A stretch of 64,000 bases of DNA from CALRWV02 sp943371965 (GTDB taxonomy: Bacteria > Bacteroidota > JABWAT01). The stretch covers positions 186,001 through 250,000 of the forward strand of contig CALRWV020000003.1 in the NCBI GenBank assembly GCA_943371965.1, read 5' to 3'. Of this stretch, positions 33,976 to 42,188 are shown in pieces. The first letter of the stretch is position 1; the number at the start of each line of letters is the position of its first letter. The notes beneath the pieces are model-generated. The model did no database searches and was not told the DNA's origin. It worked only from the letters and a program-made list of their open reading frames with translations. Both the position numbers and the translations under genes were made by a program.

Positions 33976-34842
33976 ATGAAAAAAATATTTACTTCCAAAG
34001 TTTTGCTCTTTGCTTTTTTAATCGGTTTTTCATCAGGATGCAGCACTGTTAAACTGGCGTATAACAATGCTGATTTCCTACTTGTTTACATGATAGATGA
34101 CTATTTTGATCTAACTGATCAACAGCATGACAAAGTAAAAAGTGATGTCAACAGAATTCTGAAATGGCATAGAAATGAAGAACTTCCTGATTACATTTCA
34201 ATTATCAACCAATTTGAAAACAAAGCAAAAGATGGTTTGACTAAAGAAGAATCTAATTGGGCTTACGAAACTGTGATGGACAAATATTTTCATTCTGTTG
34301 ATTATTTGTTTGAAGACATTGTCAATTTTATGGTTTCTTTGAATGACAAACAAATAAATGCAATGGAAGAAAAATTTGCAGAAGAAAGTGAGAAATCAAG
34401 AAAAATTTATCTTGAATTTTCCAGAGAAGAACAGTTGGAGAAAAGAGTTAAGCGTACCATTGAACAGGCAGAAAATTGGTTGGGTGATTTGACAAACAGC
34501 CAGATTGATGAGATTTCTAAATTGAGCCGTAAATTACCCTTGAACAATCAGATGTGGATTGAAGAAAGATCAAGAAGAAATGTTGAACTTGTTGCTATTC
34601 TCAGAACTTACCGCACCAAAGAAAAACTGAGTCAACCTTTAAGGGGCTGGTTTTTTGATACGGAAAAAGGAAGAACACCTGACTATCTTAAGAAACAAAA
34701 AGAACAGTATGATAAAATATTGGAATTCGCCGTTGCTTTCGATAAACTGATTACGAAGAAACAGCGTGAGTTTGCATTTTCAAAAATGAATGAATACAAA
34801 GACGATTTTATTCAATTGATTGCGGATGGAAAAGAGTCATGA
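33976..34842 (+). CDS. DUF6279-like lipoprotein
   Basis: The 288-residue protein starts MKKIFTSKVLLFAFLIGFSSGCST, a lipoprotein signal (SSGC). The mature part is all helical and begins VKLAYNNADFLLVYMIDDYFDLT, followed by 'QQHDKVKSDVNRILKWHRNEELPDY' and 'REEQLEKRVKRTIEQAENWLGDLT'. The 'YNNAD ... DYFDL' opening and the helical bundle resemble DUF6279 lipoproteins of unknown function. It follows the ABC exporter and may help it or act independently. A repeat-type hairpin lies just after the stop. Confidence 0.75.
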   Translation: MKKIFTSKVLLFAFLIGFSSGCSTVKLAYNNADFLLVYMIDDYFDLTDQQHDKVKSDVNRILKWHRNEELPDYISIINQFENKAKDGLTKEESNWAYETVMDKYFHSVDYLFEDIVNFMVSLNDKQINAMEEKFAEESEKSRKIYLEFSREEQLEKRVKRTIEQAENWLGDLTNSQIDEISKLSRKLPLNNQMWIEERSRRNVELVAILRTYRTKEKLSQPLRGWFFDTEKGRTPDYLKKQKEQYDKILEFAVAFDKLITKKQREFAFSKMNEYKDDFIQLIADGKES

Positions 34843-34866
34843 GGTAAGATTTCCATTTTGAAACAA

Positions 34867-34936
34867 GAAGAATCTCACACATCAATAAAAATTTGGAATA
34901 CAATTGATAGTGAGATTCTTCGTTCCTCAGAATGAC
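34867..34936. repeat. GAAGAATCTCAC inverted repeat, TCATTCTGAGG family
   Basis: GAAGAATCTCAC at 34867-34878 is repeated inverted at 34910-34921 (12 of 12), with a 31-base loop. It is followed by GTTCCTCAGAATGACA at 34922-34937. The same GATTCTTC-TTCC...TCAGAATGACA order is seen at 55735-55772, so the two belong to one dispersed family. Confidence 0.65.
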
Positions 34937-34952
34937 ATTTTGAAAAAGATCG

Positions 34953-36491
34953 TCAATTTTTCTTTGGTTCTTCAAAATTCTTTCTTGGCAACTTTTCATC
35001 CCGTTGGGCAGTCATATAAACAAAACCCGCCATTATAACTGAAGCCTGTTGCAAATCTTCTTTAACCAGATGATCATAATCATCCATGTTGGAATGGTGG
35101 GTTCTTGTGCTGTAATCAATCGGGTCTTGAATAAATTGAAATCCCGGAATTCCATATTTATCAAATGAAAGGTGATCGGTTCCGCCGGTATTTCTGATTG
35201 TCAGGGTTTTTGCGTCCAAATCATTGAATGGTGTAAGAAATTTTTCGAAAATTGGTCTAACCATTTCATTTCCCTGAAGATAAACTCCACGGATTTTTCC
35301 AGTTCCGTTATCAAGATTGAAATATGCTGAAATCTTTTCGTAATCAGCCAGTTTTATATTGTTTTTGGAATCGTAAACATGCTTTGAAACATATCCTGAA
35401 GAACCCAGCAACCCTGACTCTTCACCCGTCCATAAACAGACACGGATTGTTCTTTTTGGTTTTGCTCCAATTGATTTTAAGATCCTGACTGCTTCCATAA
35501 CAACAGAACTTCCTGAAGCATTGTCGGTCGCTCCGGTTGATGCTTGCCATGAATCGATATGTGCACCCAGCATAACAATTTCACTCTTCAGATTTTTATC
35601 TGTTCCCGGAATTTCTGCAATCACATTGTATTCCAGTGAATCTGATTCGAAAAATGTATTCTGGATATTTATTTCAAGATTTAAAGGAATGTTGTTTTTG
35701 ACAAGTCTGAAAATTCTGTTGTAATGTTCTGCCGCCAGAACTAAACAGGGAACTCCAGTTTCTCCTCCGATGTTTCTACTACCGCCATTCTGAACAAAAA
35801 CAGTTCCATCATCTCCTTTTGAACTTGGTTCGAGTTGAACTGCAACTCCTTCATTTACAAGAAACTTTGAAATTTTATTCCGAAGTTCTCTCATTGCAGC
35901 GAAATTACCCGAAGCAGGTCGGCTCCTTGTTTCTTCCTGAGGAGACATCATAGCTAACAACTCATCATCAGTGTGTCTTTTTGCATCAGCAACCAAATGT
36001 GGTTTGGTGTCTTTTTCATCAAACAAAAGAATAATTTTGTTTTTCAGTTTTCCCTGATAAGCAGCGAAATCGGAATCTGATTTGATACTTATGATAATAG
36101 GCTGTCCGGTAACAGTTCCATTTGTACTTGGAGTCCAAACTTTGGGATATGCGATCAGCGGAGAATAGGAAGGCTCGGTCATTGCAACATAAATGTGTTT
36201 ATTTTCCCAGCCTCTGCCAAAAGTTCCCCAAGGTTCAATCGTGGCATTTGAAAGCCCCATTTTTGTAAATTCTTTTTTTGCCCATTCCAATGCTTTTCTC
36301 AAACCTGGAGTACCGGAAACTCTTGGCCCGTTTGCATCTGTGAGATTGAAAGCAAAATCCAAAACTTTCGAATTATCAAAACCTTCTTTTTTTATCTGAT
36401 CAATAACCAGAAGGTCAATTTTCTCCTGACCAAAAATCTGGGACGAAATAAAAAGACAAATTAATAAAATTGATTGAGCAGTTTTTTTCAT
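34953..36491 (-). CDS. Secreted M28-family zinc aminopeptidase
   Basis: The 512-residue protein starts MKKTAQSILLICLFISSQIFGQ, a signal peptide. A PA-like insert (about 115-260) precedes the M28 catalytic domain. Di-zinc ligands appear in order: His and Asp in 'MLGAHIDSW' and 'ATDNASGSSVVMEA', the catalytic and binding Glu in 'LWTGEESGLLGS', Asp in 'ISAYFNLDNGTGKI' and the last His in 'STRTHHSNMDD'. All are present, so it is probably an active exo-aminopeptidase in the periplasm or outside the cell. It is a single gene preceded by a possible TAATTTTG element on its strand. Confidence 0.92.
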   Translation of the reverse strand: MKKTAQSILLICLFISSQIFGQEKIDLLVIDQIKKEGFDNSKVLDFAFNLTDANGPRVSGTPGLRKALEWAKKEFTKMGLSNATIEPWGTFGRGWENKHIYVAMTEPSYSPLIAYPKVWTPSTNGTVTGQPIIISIKSDSDFAAYQGKLKNKIILLFDEKDTKPHLVADAKRHTDDELLAMMSPQEETRSRPASGNFAAMRELRNKISKFLVNEGVAVQLEPSSKGDDGTVFVQNGGSRNIGGETGVPCLVLAAEHYNRIFRLVKNNIPLNLEINIQNTFFESDSLEYNVIAEIPGTDKNLKSEIVMLGAHIDSWQASTGATDNASGSSVVMEAVRILKSIGAKPKRTIRVCLWTGEESGLLGSSGYVSKHVYDSKNNIKLADYEKISAYFNLDNGTGKIRGVYLQGNEMVRPIFEKFLTPFNDLDAKTLTIRNTGGTDHLSFDKYGIPGFQFIQDPIDYSTRTHHSNMDDYDHLVKEDLQQASVIMAGFVYMTAQRDEKLPRKNFEEPKKN

Positions 36492-36525
36492 GAAATTTCC
36501 TTGTTTGGAATAATAATTAGGATCA

Positions 36526-36533
36526 CAAAATTA
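36526..36533 (-). promoter_or_regulatory. TAATTTTG element before the M28 gene
   Basis: Read on the minus strand this matches TAnnTTTG, 34 bases before the start, with TTT (not TTG) 20 bases upstream. A weak candidate. Confidence 0.35.
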
Positions 36534-36620
36534 ATAGTGATTTTATTTAAAAAAAAAAGAAATAAAATTAATTAGGTTTAATTGAGCAGAAAATTCGGGA
36601 ATTATAAATATAAAAGATTT

Positions 36621-36658
36621 TCAGGATTCAAGTAAAGGATTAAGTATTTGAATCCTGA
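36621..36658 (-). terminator. Hairpin after the Rrf2 gene
   Basis: TCAGGATTCAA at 36621-36631 is perfectly inverted at 36648-36658 (11 bp). On the minus strand the stem is followed by AAAATCTTTTATATTT, a U-rich stretch, so it probably ends the rrf2 transcript. Confidence 0.6.
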
Positions 36659-36712
36659 ATTGCCTCAACTGGGATTTTTTCGAATACGAGTGACTCAAGT
36701 TTCTTTTTGAGT

Positions 36713-37186
36713 TTAAGAACTTGTTTTGAACTCTTTGAAATATTCCGGATTGAGGAAGGGGACTCTTTTACCACTTTTTGCGTCCTCCATTAATTTTTGA
36801 ATCGTTTCGCCTTCAAGCATTGCAACCAATTTGCTGCGGATAATTTTCCACTCATCGTGAAAAGGGCAAGGAGTTTCATTGCTGCATTTTGGGAAACCGG
36901 TTACACATGAAGTATTGAATTTCAAACCATCAATTACTTCAACAATTCTCAATGCAGTAATTTTCTCTGCTTTATCACCTAAAGCAAATCCGCCATTTGG
37001 TCCTTTTTGACTGTGAAGAACACCGGATTTTGAGAGTTTTTGTAAAATTTTGCCGAGAAAAAACATTGGAATATTTACTTTTTCAGCAATTTCACGAATC
37101 ATTACTTTGCGGTCTTTTGATTCCATTGCTATATACATTACTGCTTGAAGTCCGTATTCACAGGAGCGCGAAAAAATGACTGACAT
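36713..37186 (-). CDS. Rrf2-family transcriptional regulator
   Basis: The 157-residue protein has the Rrf2 winged helix: 'SRSCEYGLQAVMYIA', 'VMIREIAEKVNIPMFFLGKILQKLSKSGVL' and the wing 'SQKGPNGGFAL'. After it come three cysteines in 'SCVTGFPKCSNETPCPFHDEW' spacing (C-x7-C-x6-C), similar to Rrf2 regulators that bind a [2Fe-2S] cluster (IscR, NsrR), so a redox or NO signal is possible. Iron-sulfur binding is an inference. It has its own strong promoter and diverges from dapB; an effect on dapB has no direct support. Confidence 0.9.
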   Translation of the reverse strand: MSVIFSRSCEYGLQAVMYIAMESKDRKVMIREIAEKVNIPMFFLGKILQKLSKSGVLHSQKGPNGGFALGDKAEKITALRIVEVIDGLKFNTSCVTGFPKCSNETPCPFHDEWKIIRSKLVAMLEGETIQKLMEDAKSGKRVPFLNPEYFKEFKTSS

Positions 37187-37215
37187 GATAAACTCCGTTT
37201 ATTTTAATTTCAAGA

Positions 37216-37246
37216 TAAAGATACGAACGTCTTTTAATATATTCAA
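37216..37246 (-). promoter_or_regulatory. Promoter of the Rrf2 gene
   Basis: On the minus strand: TTG (37246-37244), a 20-base spacer and TATCTTTA (37223-37216), one base off TAnnTTTG, 30 bases before the start codon. Confidence 0.6.
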
Positions 37247-37401
37247 CTGGTTATTTCTTAAGAGATCATTAATTGCAAATATACAAACCAAACTTTTGAA
37301 TTCATTTTTCAAGTGATTACTTTTGAAATACTTATACGGCCAAATAAGTTCCAGAGATCATGCTGACAGTTTGATAAAAATAATTACATAAGGAACGTGG
37401 A

Positions 37402-38169
37402 ATGAAAGCGTTAAAAATCGGTTTAATCGGTGTTGGTAAAATGGGTGCAAGAATTGAAGAACTTGCAAAACAAAAAGGGCATACCATTACTGCCATGTTT
37501 AAAAGTAATTATCCGTTTGATGAAAAACATTTTACCGAATCAAGCAGCAGAGTTGATGTTTGGATCGATTTTTCACACTCAAGCATTACCGAAAGATTAA
37601 TTGCTTCTGCTTCGGTTTCGAAAACAAAACTGGTTATCGGAACTACAGGCTGGTTTGGAAAATCAGAAGATTTCAAAACAAAAATCAATCAATCTGAATC
37701 TGGTGTAATCTGGGCTTCAAATTTTTCTGTTGGTATGTATGCATTTACCCAAATTGTTAAACATGCTTCTAATATGATGTCGAAATTAAAAGCTTACGAT
37801 GTTGCCCTTCACGAAATTCATCATGTTGAAAAAGCAGACTCACCCAGCGGAACAGCTTCAACTTTGGCAGAAACTGTGTTGACACCTTATAAAGCAGAAG
37901 GAATTAAATCTGCTATCGTAAATTTTTCAGGACAAAACGAAAAAGTGGATCCGAAAAGTTTACTTGTTTCTTCTACCAGATTGGGAAAAGTAGTTGGAGA
38001 TCATGAAGTATATTTTGATGCGGAAGAAGATACCATCACCCTTCAGCATCATGCAAAAAACCGTGACGGATTTGCGTTGGGTGCAATTCTGGCGGCTGAG
38101 TGGATTTATGATAAAAAAGGATTTTACGGCATGGAAGATCTTTTCTCTGATTTATTAAAGGAATCCTAA
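37402..38169 (+). CDS. dapB: 4-hydroxy-tetrahydrodipicolinate reductase
   Basis: The second enzyme of the lysine/diaminopimelate branch reduces the DapA product with NAD(P)H. The Rossmann start 'IGLIGVGKMGARIEE', 'DFSHSSITERLI', 'VIGTTGW', 'ASNFSVGMYAF' and the catalytic His/Lys segment 'ALHEIHHVEKADSPSGTA' are visible. At 255 residues it is near the usual length. Its stop overlaps the dapA start by one base, so dapB-dapA are co-translated. Together with dapD (39166) it feeds meso-diaminopimelate to peptidoglycan and lysine. Confidence 0.95.
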   Translation: MKALKIGLIGVGKMGARIEELAKQKGHTITAMFKSNYPFDEKHFTESSSRVDVWIDFSHSSITERLIASASVSKTKLVIGTTGWFGKSEDFKTKINQSESGVIWASNFSVGMYAFTQIVKHASNMMSKLKAYDVALHEIHHVEKADSPSGTASTLAETVLTPYKAEGIKSAIVNFSGQNEKVDPKSLLVSSTRLGKVVGDHEVYFDAEEDTITLQHHAKNRDGFALGAILAAEWIYDKKGFYGMEDLFSDLLKES

Positions 38170-39056
38170 TGAGAGAACGTTTTCAGGGATGTATGACAGC
38201 CATTATCACTCCGTTTCATGATGATGGCGCAATCGATTATGTTTCATTTGAAAAATTATTGGAATTCCAGATTTCTTCCGGAATTCACGGAATTGTTGTT
38301 TGCGGAAGTACCGGTGAAGCAGCCACACTTTCAGATGACGAACAAACAGCGTTAATAAAATTTACCGTTGAAAAAGTAAATAAAAGAACTTTGGTTGTTG
38401 GCGGTGCAAGTTCAAATAATACTGCACATGCTGTAAAACGTGCTGAACTTGTTTCTTCACTTGGTGTTGATGCCATTCTTTCGACTTCACCTTATTACAA
38501 CAAACCTTCACAAGCCGGAATTTTTGAACATTATAAAGCTCAGGGAAATGTAAGTTCAGTTCCCATCATTGCCTATAACGTTCCGGGAAGGACAGGATCA
38601 AATATTTCCTGGGAAACTTCACTGATACTGCAGGAAATTCCAAAAGTATTGGGTGTAAAAGAAGCTTCCGGAAATCCCACGCAAATTATGTATATCCTGA
38701 AAAACAGAACCCGCAAAGATTTTTTCGTTTGGATTGGCGAAGATTCTCACGCGCTTCCCATGATGGGTGTTGGTGCTGATGGCGTAATCTCTGTTCTCTC
38801 GAATGAAATTCCCAAAGAATTCAGCATGGTAACAGAACTTGCGTTGGATGGCAATTTCAAATCTGCATCAAAACTATTTCTGAAATATTTGGATTTGAGT
38901 GAAGCTAATTTTCTTGATTCGAATCCGATTCCCATAAAATATATCCTTTCAAAAATGGGATACTGCAAAGAAAATTACCGGCTCCCACTAGTAAAGACAA
39001 CTGACGATAAAAAAGCTGTACTTGATAAAATTGCAAAATCAGTTGGATTATATTGA
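38169..39056 (+). CDS. dapA: 4-hydroxy-tetrahydrodipicolinate synthase
   Basis: This 295-residue TIM-barrel aldolase condenses pyruvate with aspartate semialdehyde. Motifs: 'MTAIITPFHDDGAIDY', the substrate loop 'VVCGSTGEAATLS', Tyr in 'SPYYNKPSQ', Tyr in 'IIAYNVPGRTG' and the Schiff-base Lys in 'VLGVKEASGNPTQ'. All active-site residues are present. It overlaps dapB by one base. Confidence 0.95.
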   Translation: MRERFQGCMTAIITPFHDDGAIDYVSFEKLLEFQISSGIHGIVVCGSTGEAATLSDDEQTALIKFTVEKVNKRTLVVGGASSNNTAHAVKRAELVSSLGVDAILSTSPYYNKPSQAGIFEHYKAQGNVSSVPIIAYNVPGRTGSNISWETSLILQEIPKVLGVKEASGNPTQIMYILKNRTRKDFFVWIGEDSHALPMMGVGADGVISVLSNEIPKEFSMVTELALDGNFKSASKLFLKYLDLSEANFLDSNPIPIKYILSKMGYCKENYRLPLVKTTDDKKAVLDKIAKSVGLY

Positions 39057-39085
39057 TTTTCCATGCTTTGGAGCAGGAAAATCAA
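39053..39085. repeat. Hairpin overlapping the dapA stop codon
   Basis: TTGATTTTCC at 39053-39062 pairs with GGAAAATCAA at 39076-39085, with an inner TGCT/AGCA pair. The dapA stop codon lies in the stem. It is followed by A residues rather than T, so it is not a standard terminator and may stabilise or process the dap transcript. Confidence 0.5.
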
Positions 39086-39165
39086 AAAAAGAATTTTGCA
39101 ATCTCAATACCAAAACATCCCAAAACCTGAACTGAAACCCAACACTTTAAATTTTTAATAATCTC

Positions 39166-40002
39166 ATGAATTTCTTAAAAGCTCAAATTGAAACCCTATT
39201 TTTAAAACCAGTTTCAGAACTTTCTGTTTCTGACCGCACCATTTTTTCTAAATTTGTTGAACAATTGGAATCCGGCGAAATCCGTTCAGCTGAAAAACAA
39301 ACCGATGGAAACTGGAAAGTAAACCATTGGGTGAAGCAGGGAATTTTAGTCGGTTTCCGATTGGGAAAAATTGTGGATATGAGCGGCGACGAATTTCAGT
39401 TTTATGACAAAGACACCTATCCAATACAGAAAATAAATGGTGTTGAACGGTCAATTCGTATTGTTCCTGGCGGTTCCACAATCAGACGCGGTTCATACAT
39501 CGCAAAAAGTGTAACCTGTATGCCTCCAATGTACATCAATGTTGGTGCTTATGTTGATGAAGGAACTATGGTTGATTCTCACGCTTTGGTAGGTTCATGT
39601 GCACAAATCGGGAAACGGGTACATCTTTCTGCTGCCTGTCAGATTGGTGGAGTTTTAGAACCCGTTGGTGCACTTCCTGTAATAATTGAAGATGATGTCA
39701 TGGTCGGTGGAAATACCGGAATTTATGAAGGAACAATTGTGAAAAAAGGTGCAGTTATCGGTTCAGGTGTCATTCTAACAGGTGGAACTCCAGTCTATGA
39801 TGCGGTAAACAACACCATTTTACGCCGGACTGAAAATCAGCCTTTGATTATTCCTGAAAATGCGGTTGTGATTCAAGGTTCAAGACCATTGAATTCTGAA
39901 TTCGGAAAAGAACACAATCTTCAGGTTTACACTCCAATAATTGTGAAGTACCGTGATGATAAAACAAATGCTTCCACTGCGTTGGAAAATGCGTTGAGAT
40001 GA
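39166..40002 (+). CDS. dapD: Tetrahydrodipicolinate N-succinyltransferase
   Basis: This 278-residue left-handed beta-helix acyltransferase adds succinyl to tetrahydrodipicolinate, so the cell uses the succinylase route to diaminopimelate. It has 'FRLGKIVDMSG', 'VRIVPGGSTIRRGSYI'-type wording, then hexapeptide turns 'YINVGAYVDEGTMVDSHALVGSCAQIG', 'HLSAACQIGGVLEPV' and 'IIEDDVMVGGNTGIYEGTIV'. The length is typical of DapD. No dapE or dapC is in the window. It starts 109 bases after dapA and overlaps the NYN gene by four bases. Confidence 0.95.
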   Translation: MNFLKAQIETLFLKPVSELSVSDRTIFSKFVEQLESGEIRSAEKQTDGNWKVNHWVKQGILVGFRLGKIVDMSGDEFQFYDKDTYPIQKINGVERSIRIVPGGSTIRRGSYIAKSVTCMPPMYINVGAYVDEGTMVDSHALVGSCAQIGKRVHLSAACQIGGVLEPVGALPVIIEDDVMVGGNTGIYEGTIVKKGAVIGSGVILTGGTPVYDAVNNTILRRTENQPLIIPENAVVIQGSRPLNSEFGKEHNLQVYTPIIVKYRDDKTNASTALENALR

Positions 40003-40484
40003 TGGAAAAAATCGCTGTTTTTGTTGATGTCCAAAATGTTTATTACACAACCAAAGAATATTATAACCGTAACTTTGATTACAATTCATTCTGGAAATTG
40101 ATTTCAGAAAACAGGGAAATTGTAAAAGCAGTTGCTTATGCAATTGACAAACGGGATGAAAAGCAAAAACAGTTTCAGCATATTTTAAAATCAATCGGTT
40201 TTGAAATAAAATTGAAACCCTTTATTCAACGAAGTGATGGTTCTGCAAAAGGTGATTGGGATGTCGGAATTACTCTTGATGTTATGGAATTTGCGAAGTT
40301 AGCTGATACGGTAATTCTGGTTTCCGGAGATGGAGATTTTGATCTTCTGGTTGAAAAAGTTAAACGTGATTTTTCAGTCAATTTTGAAGTTTATGGTGTT
40401 CCTTCACTTACTGCGCAGTCACTGATCGATGCCGCTACTAGATATATTCCAATCAAAGAGAATCTTCTCATGAACCAGAAATAA
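39999..40484 (+). CDS. NYN-domain (LabA/DUF88-like) putative RNase
   Basis: This 161-residue protein is a single NYN (PIN-like) domain. The acidic metal-binding residues are in 'AVFVDVQNVYY' (Asp about 10), 'GDWDVGITLDVMEFA' and 'VILVSGDGDFDLLVEKV'. The last motif is the LabA/DUF88 hallmark. Such proteins are probable Mg-dependent RNases; Asp residues for catalysis are all present. The four-base overlap with dapD shows it shares that transcript, which may be accidental rather than functional. Confidence 0.88.
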   Translation: MMEKIAVFVDVQNVYYTTKEYYNRNFDYNSFWKLISENREIVKAVAYAIDKRDEKQKQFQHILKSIGFEIKLKPFIQRSDGSAKGDWDVGITLDVMEFAKLADTVILVSGDGDFDLLVEKVKRDFSVNFEVYGVPSLTAQSLIDAATRYIPIKENLLMNQK

Positions 40485-40515
40485 AACTGAATTTGAATCA
40501 GACAAGGAAAATATT

Positions 40516-40839
40516 ATGGAAAATAACAAAACAATCGAAGAAATTATTGATTTCAGTATTCAGGAAGAGCTTCTCATTTCTGAGATATATTCAGAATTAA
40601 CTCAGAAATTCGATCTTCCAAAAGAGGAAATTCTAAATTCCTTTACTGATTATCTGAAAAAATTGGCAGATAAAAAAGAAATAGGATTTACAGAAGTTAT
40701 TTATGGTGGAAAAGAAACGCAATTCAATGAAATCGAACCATCAAATCTTTTTCAATTGATTGAAAGCAATCCTGAAATTTTAGATTCAGCGATTGGCAAA
40801 CGTTTCATTTTTGTTTATGAAACAAATAACGAAAAATAA
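40516..40839 (+). CDS. Hypothetical small acidic protein
   Basis: I do not recognise this 107-residue protein. It is acidic and mostly helical (IEEIIDFSIQEELLISEIYSELTQKF, then LPKEEILNSFTDYLKKLA), with a short strand region 'GFTEVIYGGKETQF' and a helical end. There is no signal peptide or membrane segment. It lies 31 bases after the NYN gene and 52 bases before the next gene, so all may be on one transcript from dapB onward. Function unknown. Confidence 0.6.
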   Translation: MENNKTIEEIIDFSIQEELLISEIYSELTQKFDLPKEEILNSFTDYLKKLADKKEIGFTEVIYGGKETQFNEIEPSNLFQLIESNPEILDSAIGKRFIFVYETNNEK

Positions 40840-40891
40840 ATTAAAAACTACACAAGTTAACAAACAAAATTATCTGCCAAATGAGTGTAAA

Positions 40892-42004
40892 ATGAAGTTA
40901 TTCCTTATCTTTTTATTTGCTCCAATTTTATCTTTTTCACAGGACTTTAACAATAGCCACCGTGAATGGACAAGCGGTAAAATTTCATGGGATGATTTTT
41001 ATGAAGTTGACGAACCTTTTGGCACACAGTATTCTGAGATGTCGTATTATATTAACTATCGTACAGAATATTTGACGTCTGACAGTGCGGTTTATGAAAC
41101 TTTTATTTCAAATGCACTAATGAGTAAATCAGGAAGTTGGGTATATAAAAATGGGAAAACTGATGATTTGCTGAAATACAACCAGATTTGTTTTGATCTT
41201 GTTGAAATCTATTCTAGAAAACTGCAAAATGGACTTAGAAAAATACAGACATCTTCTTATTTATTGCAGTCAGTCGCATATGATTCTCTTGCCGAAATCA
41301 ATGCCCAGCTACAGTCAGAAATGAGGACTTTTCAAAAATCAACTGAGTTTGGCTCAAATAAAAAGGTTGTTTCAAGTTGGGAAGAAAAAGTCAGGAAATC
41401 TTTGTCGGATATTCCAAGAGAGATTATCCCTTCATATAAATTAGATAACTCAGGCTTCGGAGGATCATTTGATATCCCATTATCATTGCTATTCGGCTCA
41501 ATGGGCAACAAATTCACAAATTCATTGGGGATTGGATATGGAATTGAATATCTAAGAAATGAATGGATTTATTATTTGAGAGCTAATTTAGTTTTCAATT
41601 CAGTAAAGCAAACATTCATTAATGGAAATAATGTATGGGAAAAAGACTTATCTACATCACAGGCAATTATTGAATTAAGTGCAGGATATCCTTTTTACAC
41701 AAGTGGTAAAAATAATTTGTTAATCTTTGCTGGTTTAAATTTATTGGAATTTGGTACAACTAAAAATGAAGATAGATATAAAGATTATGCTTTCTATTCT
41801 TATGGTCCTGTCATAGGTCTGAATTATGATATACCTTTCAAAAAAAGAGTTAATTTATTGTCTTCAAATTTCTCGAGAACAGAAGATAATTATTTTTATC
41901 GGTTTAGGTTATGGATGACTTATTTTAATTCTGGATCTAATGTAAGTGGACTTAATATTTATTTTTCAATTGGAATTGGGGGACTGGGTACATTTATTGA
42001 ATAA
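40892..42004 (+). CDS. Hypothetical secreted protein, possible barrel or surface domain
   Basis: From ATG 40892 this is 370 residues with a signal peptide (MKLFLIFLFAPILSFSQ). I prefer it to an in-frame codon at 40793 because that one lies inside the previous gene and hides the signal. The first half contains 'EWTSGKISWDDF' and a helical stretch (QICFDLVEIYSRKLQNGLRKI, then SLAEINAQLQSEMRTFQ). The last third has Gly/Tyr/Phe-rich alternating strands (NSLGIGYGIEYL, YYLRANLVF, LSAGYPFY, LNIYFSIGIGGLG), compatible with a small outer-membrane barrel. I cannot assign a family. Confidence 0.6.
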   Translation: MKLFLIFLFAPILSFSQDFNNSHREWTSGKISWDDFYEVDEPFGTQYSEMSYYINYRTEYLTSDSAVYETFISNALMSKSGSWVYKNGKTDDLLKYNQICFDLVEIYSRKLQNGLRKIQTSSYLLQSVAYDSLAEINAQLQSEMRTFQKSTEFGSNKKVVSSWEEKVRKSLSDIPREIIPSYKLDNSGFGGSFDIPLSLLFGSMGNKFTNSLGIGYGIEYLRNEWIYYLRANLVFNSVKQTFINGNNVWEKDLSTSQAIIELSAGYPFYTSGKNNLLIFAGLNLLEFGTTKNEDRYKDYAFYSYGPVIGLNYDIPFKKRVNLLSSNFSRTEDNYFYRFRLWMTYFNSGSNVSGLNIYFSIGIGGLGTFIE

Positions 42005-42134
42005 TTATTTATTGATGAAATAATTCAAATAATGGAAGCACTTCTATTTGTTTTTCCATAAACCAATCTCAAAATGACAACAATATCATGATATTGAACG
42101 TCTTCATTTCTTTCCATTCTCTGTTAATTTTCCT

Positions 42135-42142
42135 TATCTTCG
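42135..42142 (+). promoter_or_regulatory. TATCTTCG promoter element before lipA
   Basis: Seven of eight to TAnnTTTG, 46 bases before the start; TTT lies 21 bases upstream. Likely the promoter for lipA and possibly the dehydrogenase genes. Confidence 0.45.
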
Positions 42143-42188
42143 TTCCGCAATTAAATTAAAACAAACCACACCGTTTTTATCTTTTTCA

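Noticed and set aside
39053..39085. Hairpin after dapA as a Rho-independent terminator
   Set aside because: It is followed by A rather than T residues; listed only as a hairpin.
40793..40891. Longer start for the secreted protein at 40892
   Set aside because: It overlaps the previous gene and adds a polar region before a normal signal peptide.
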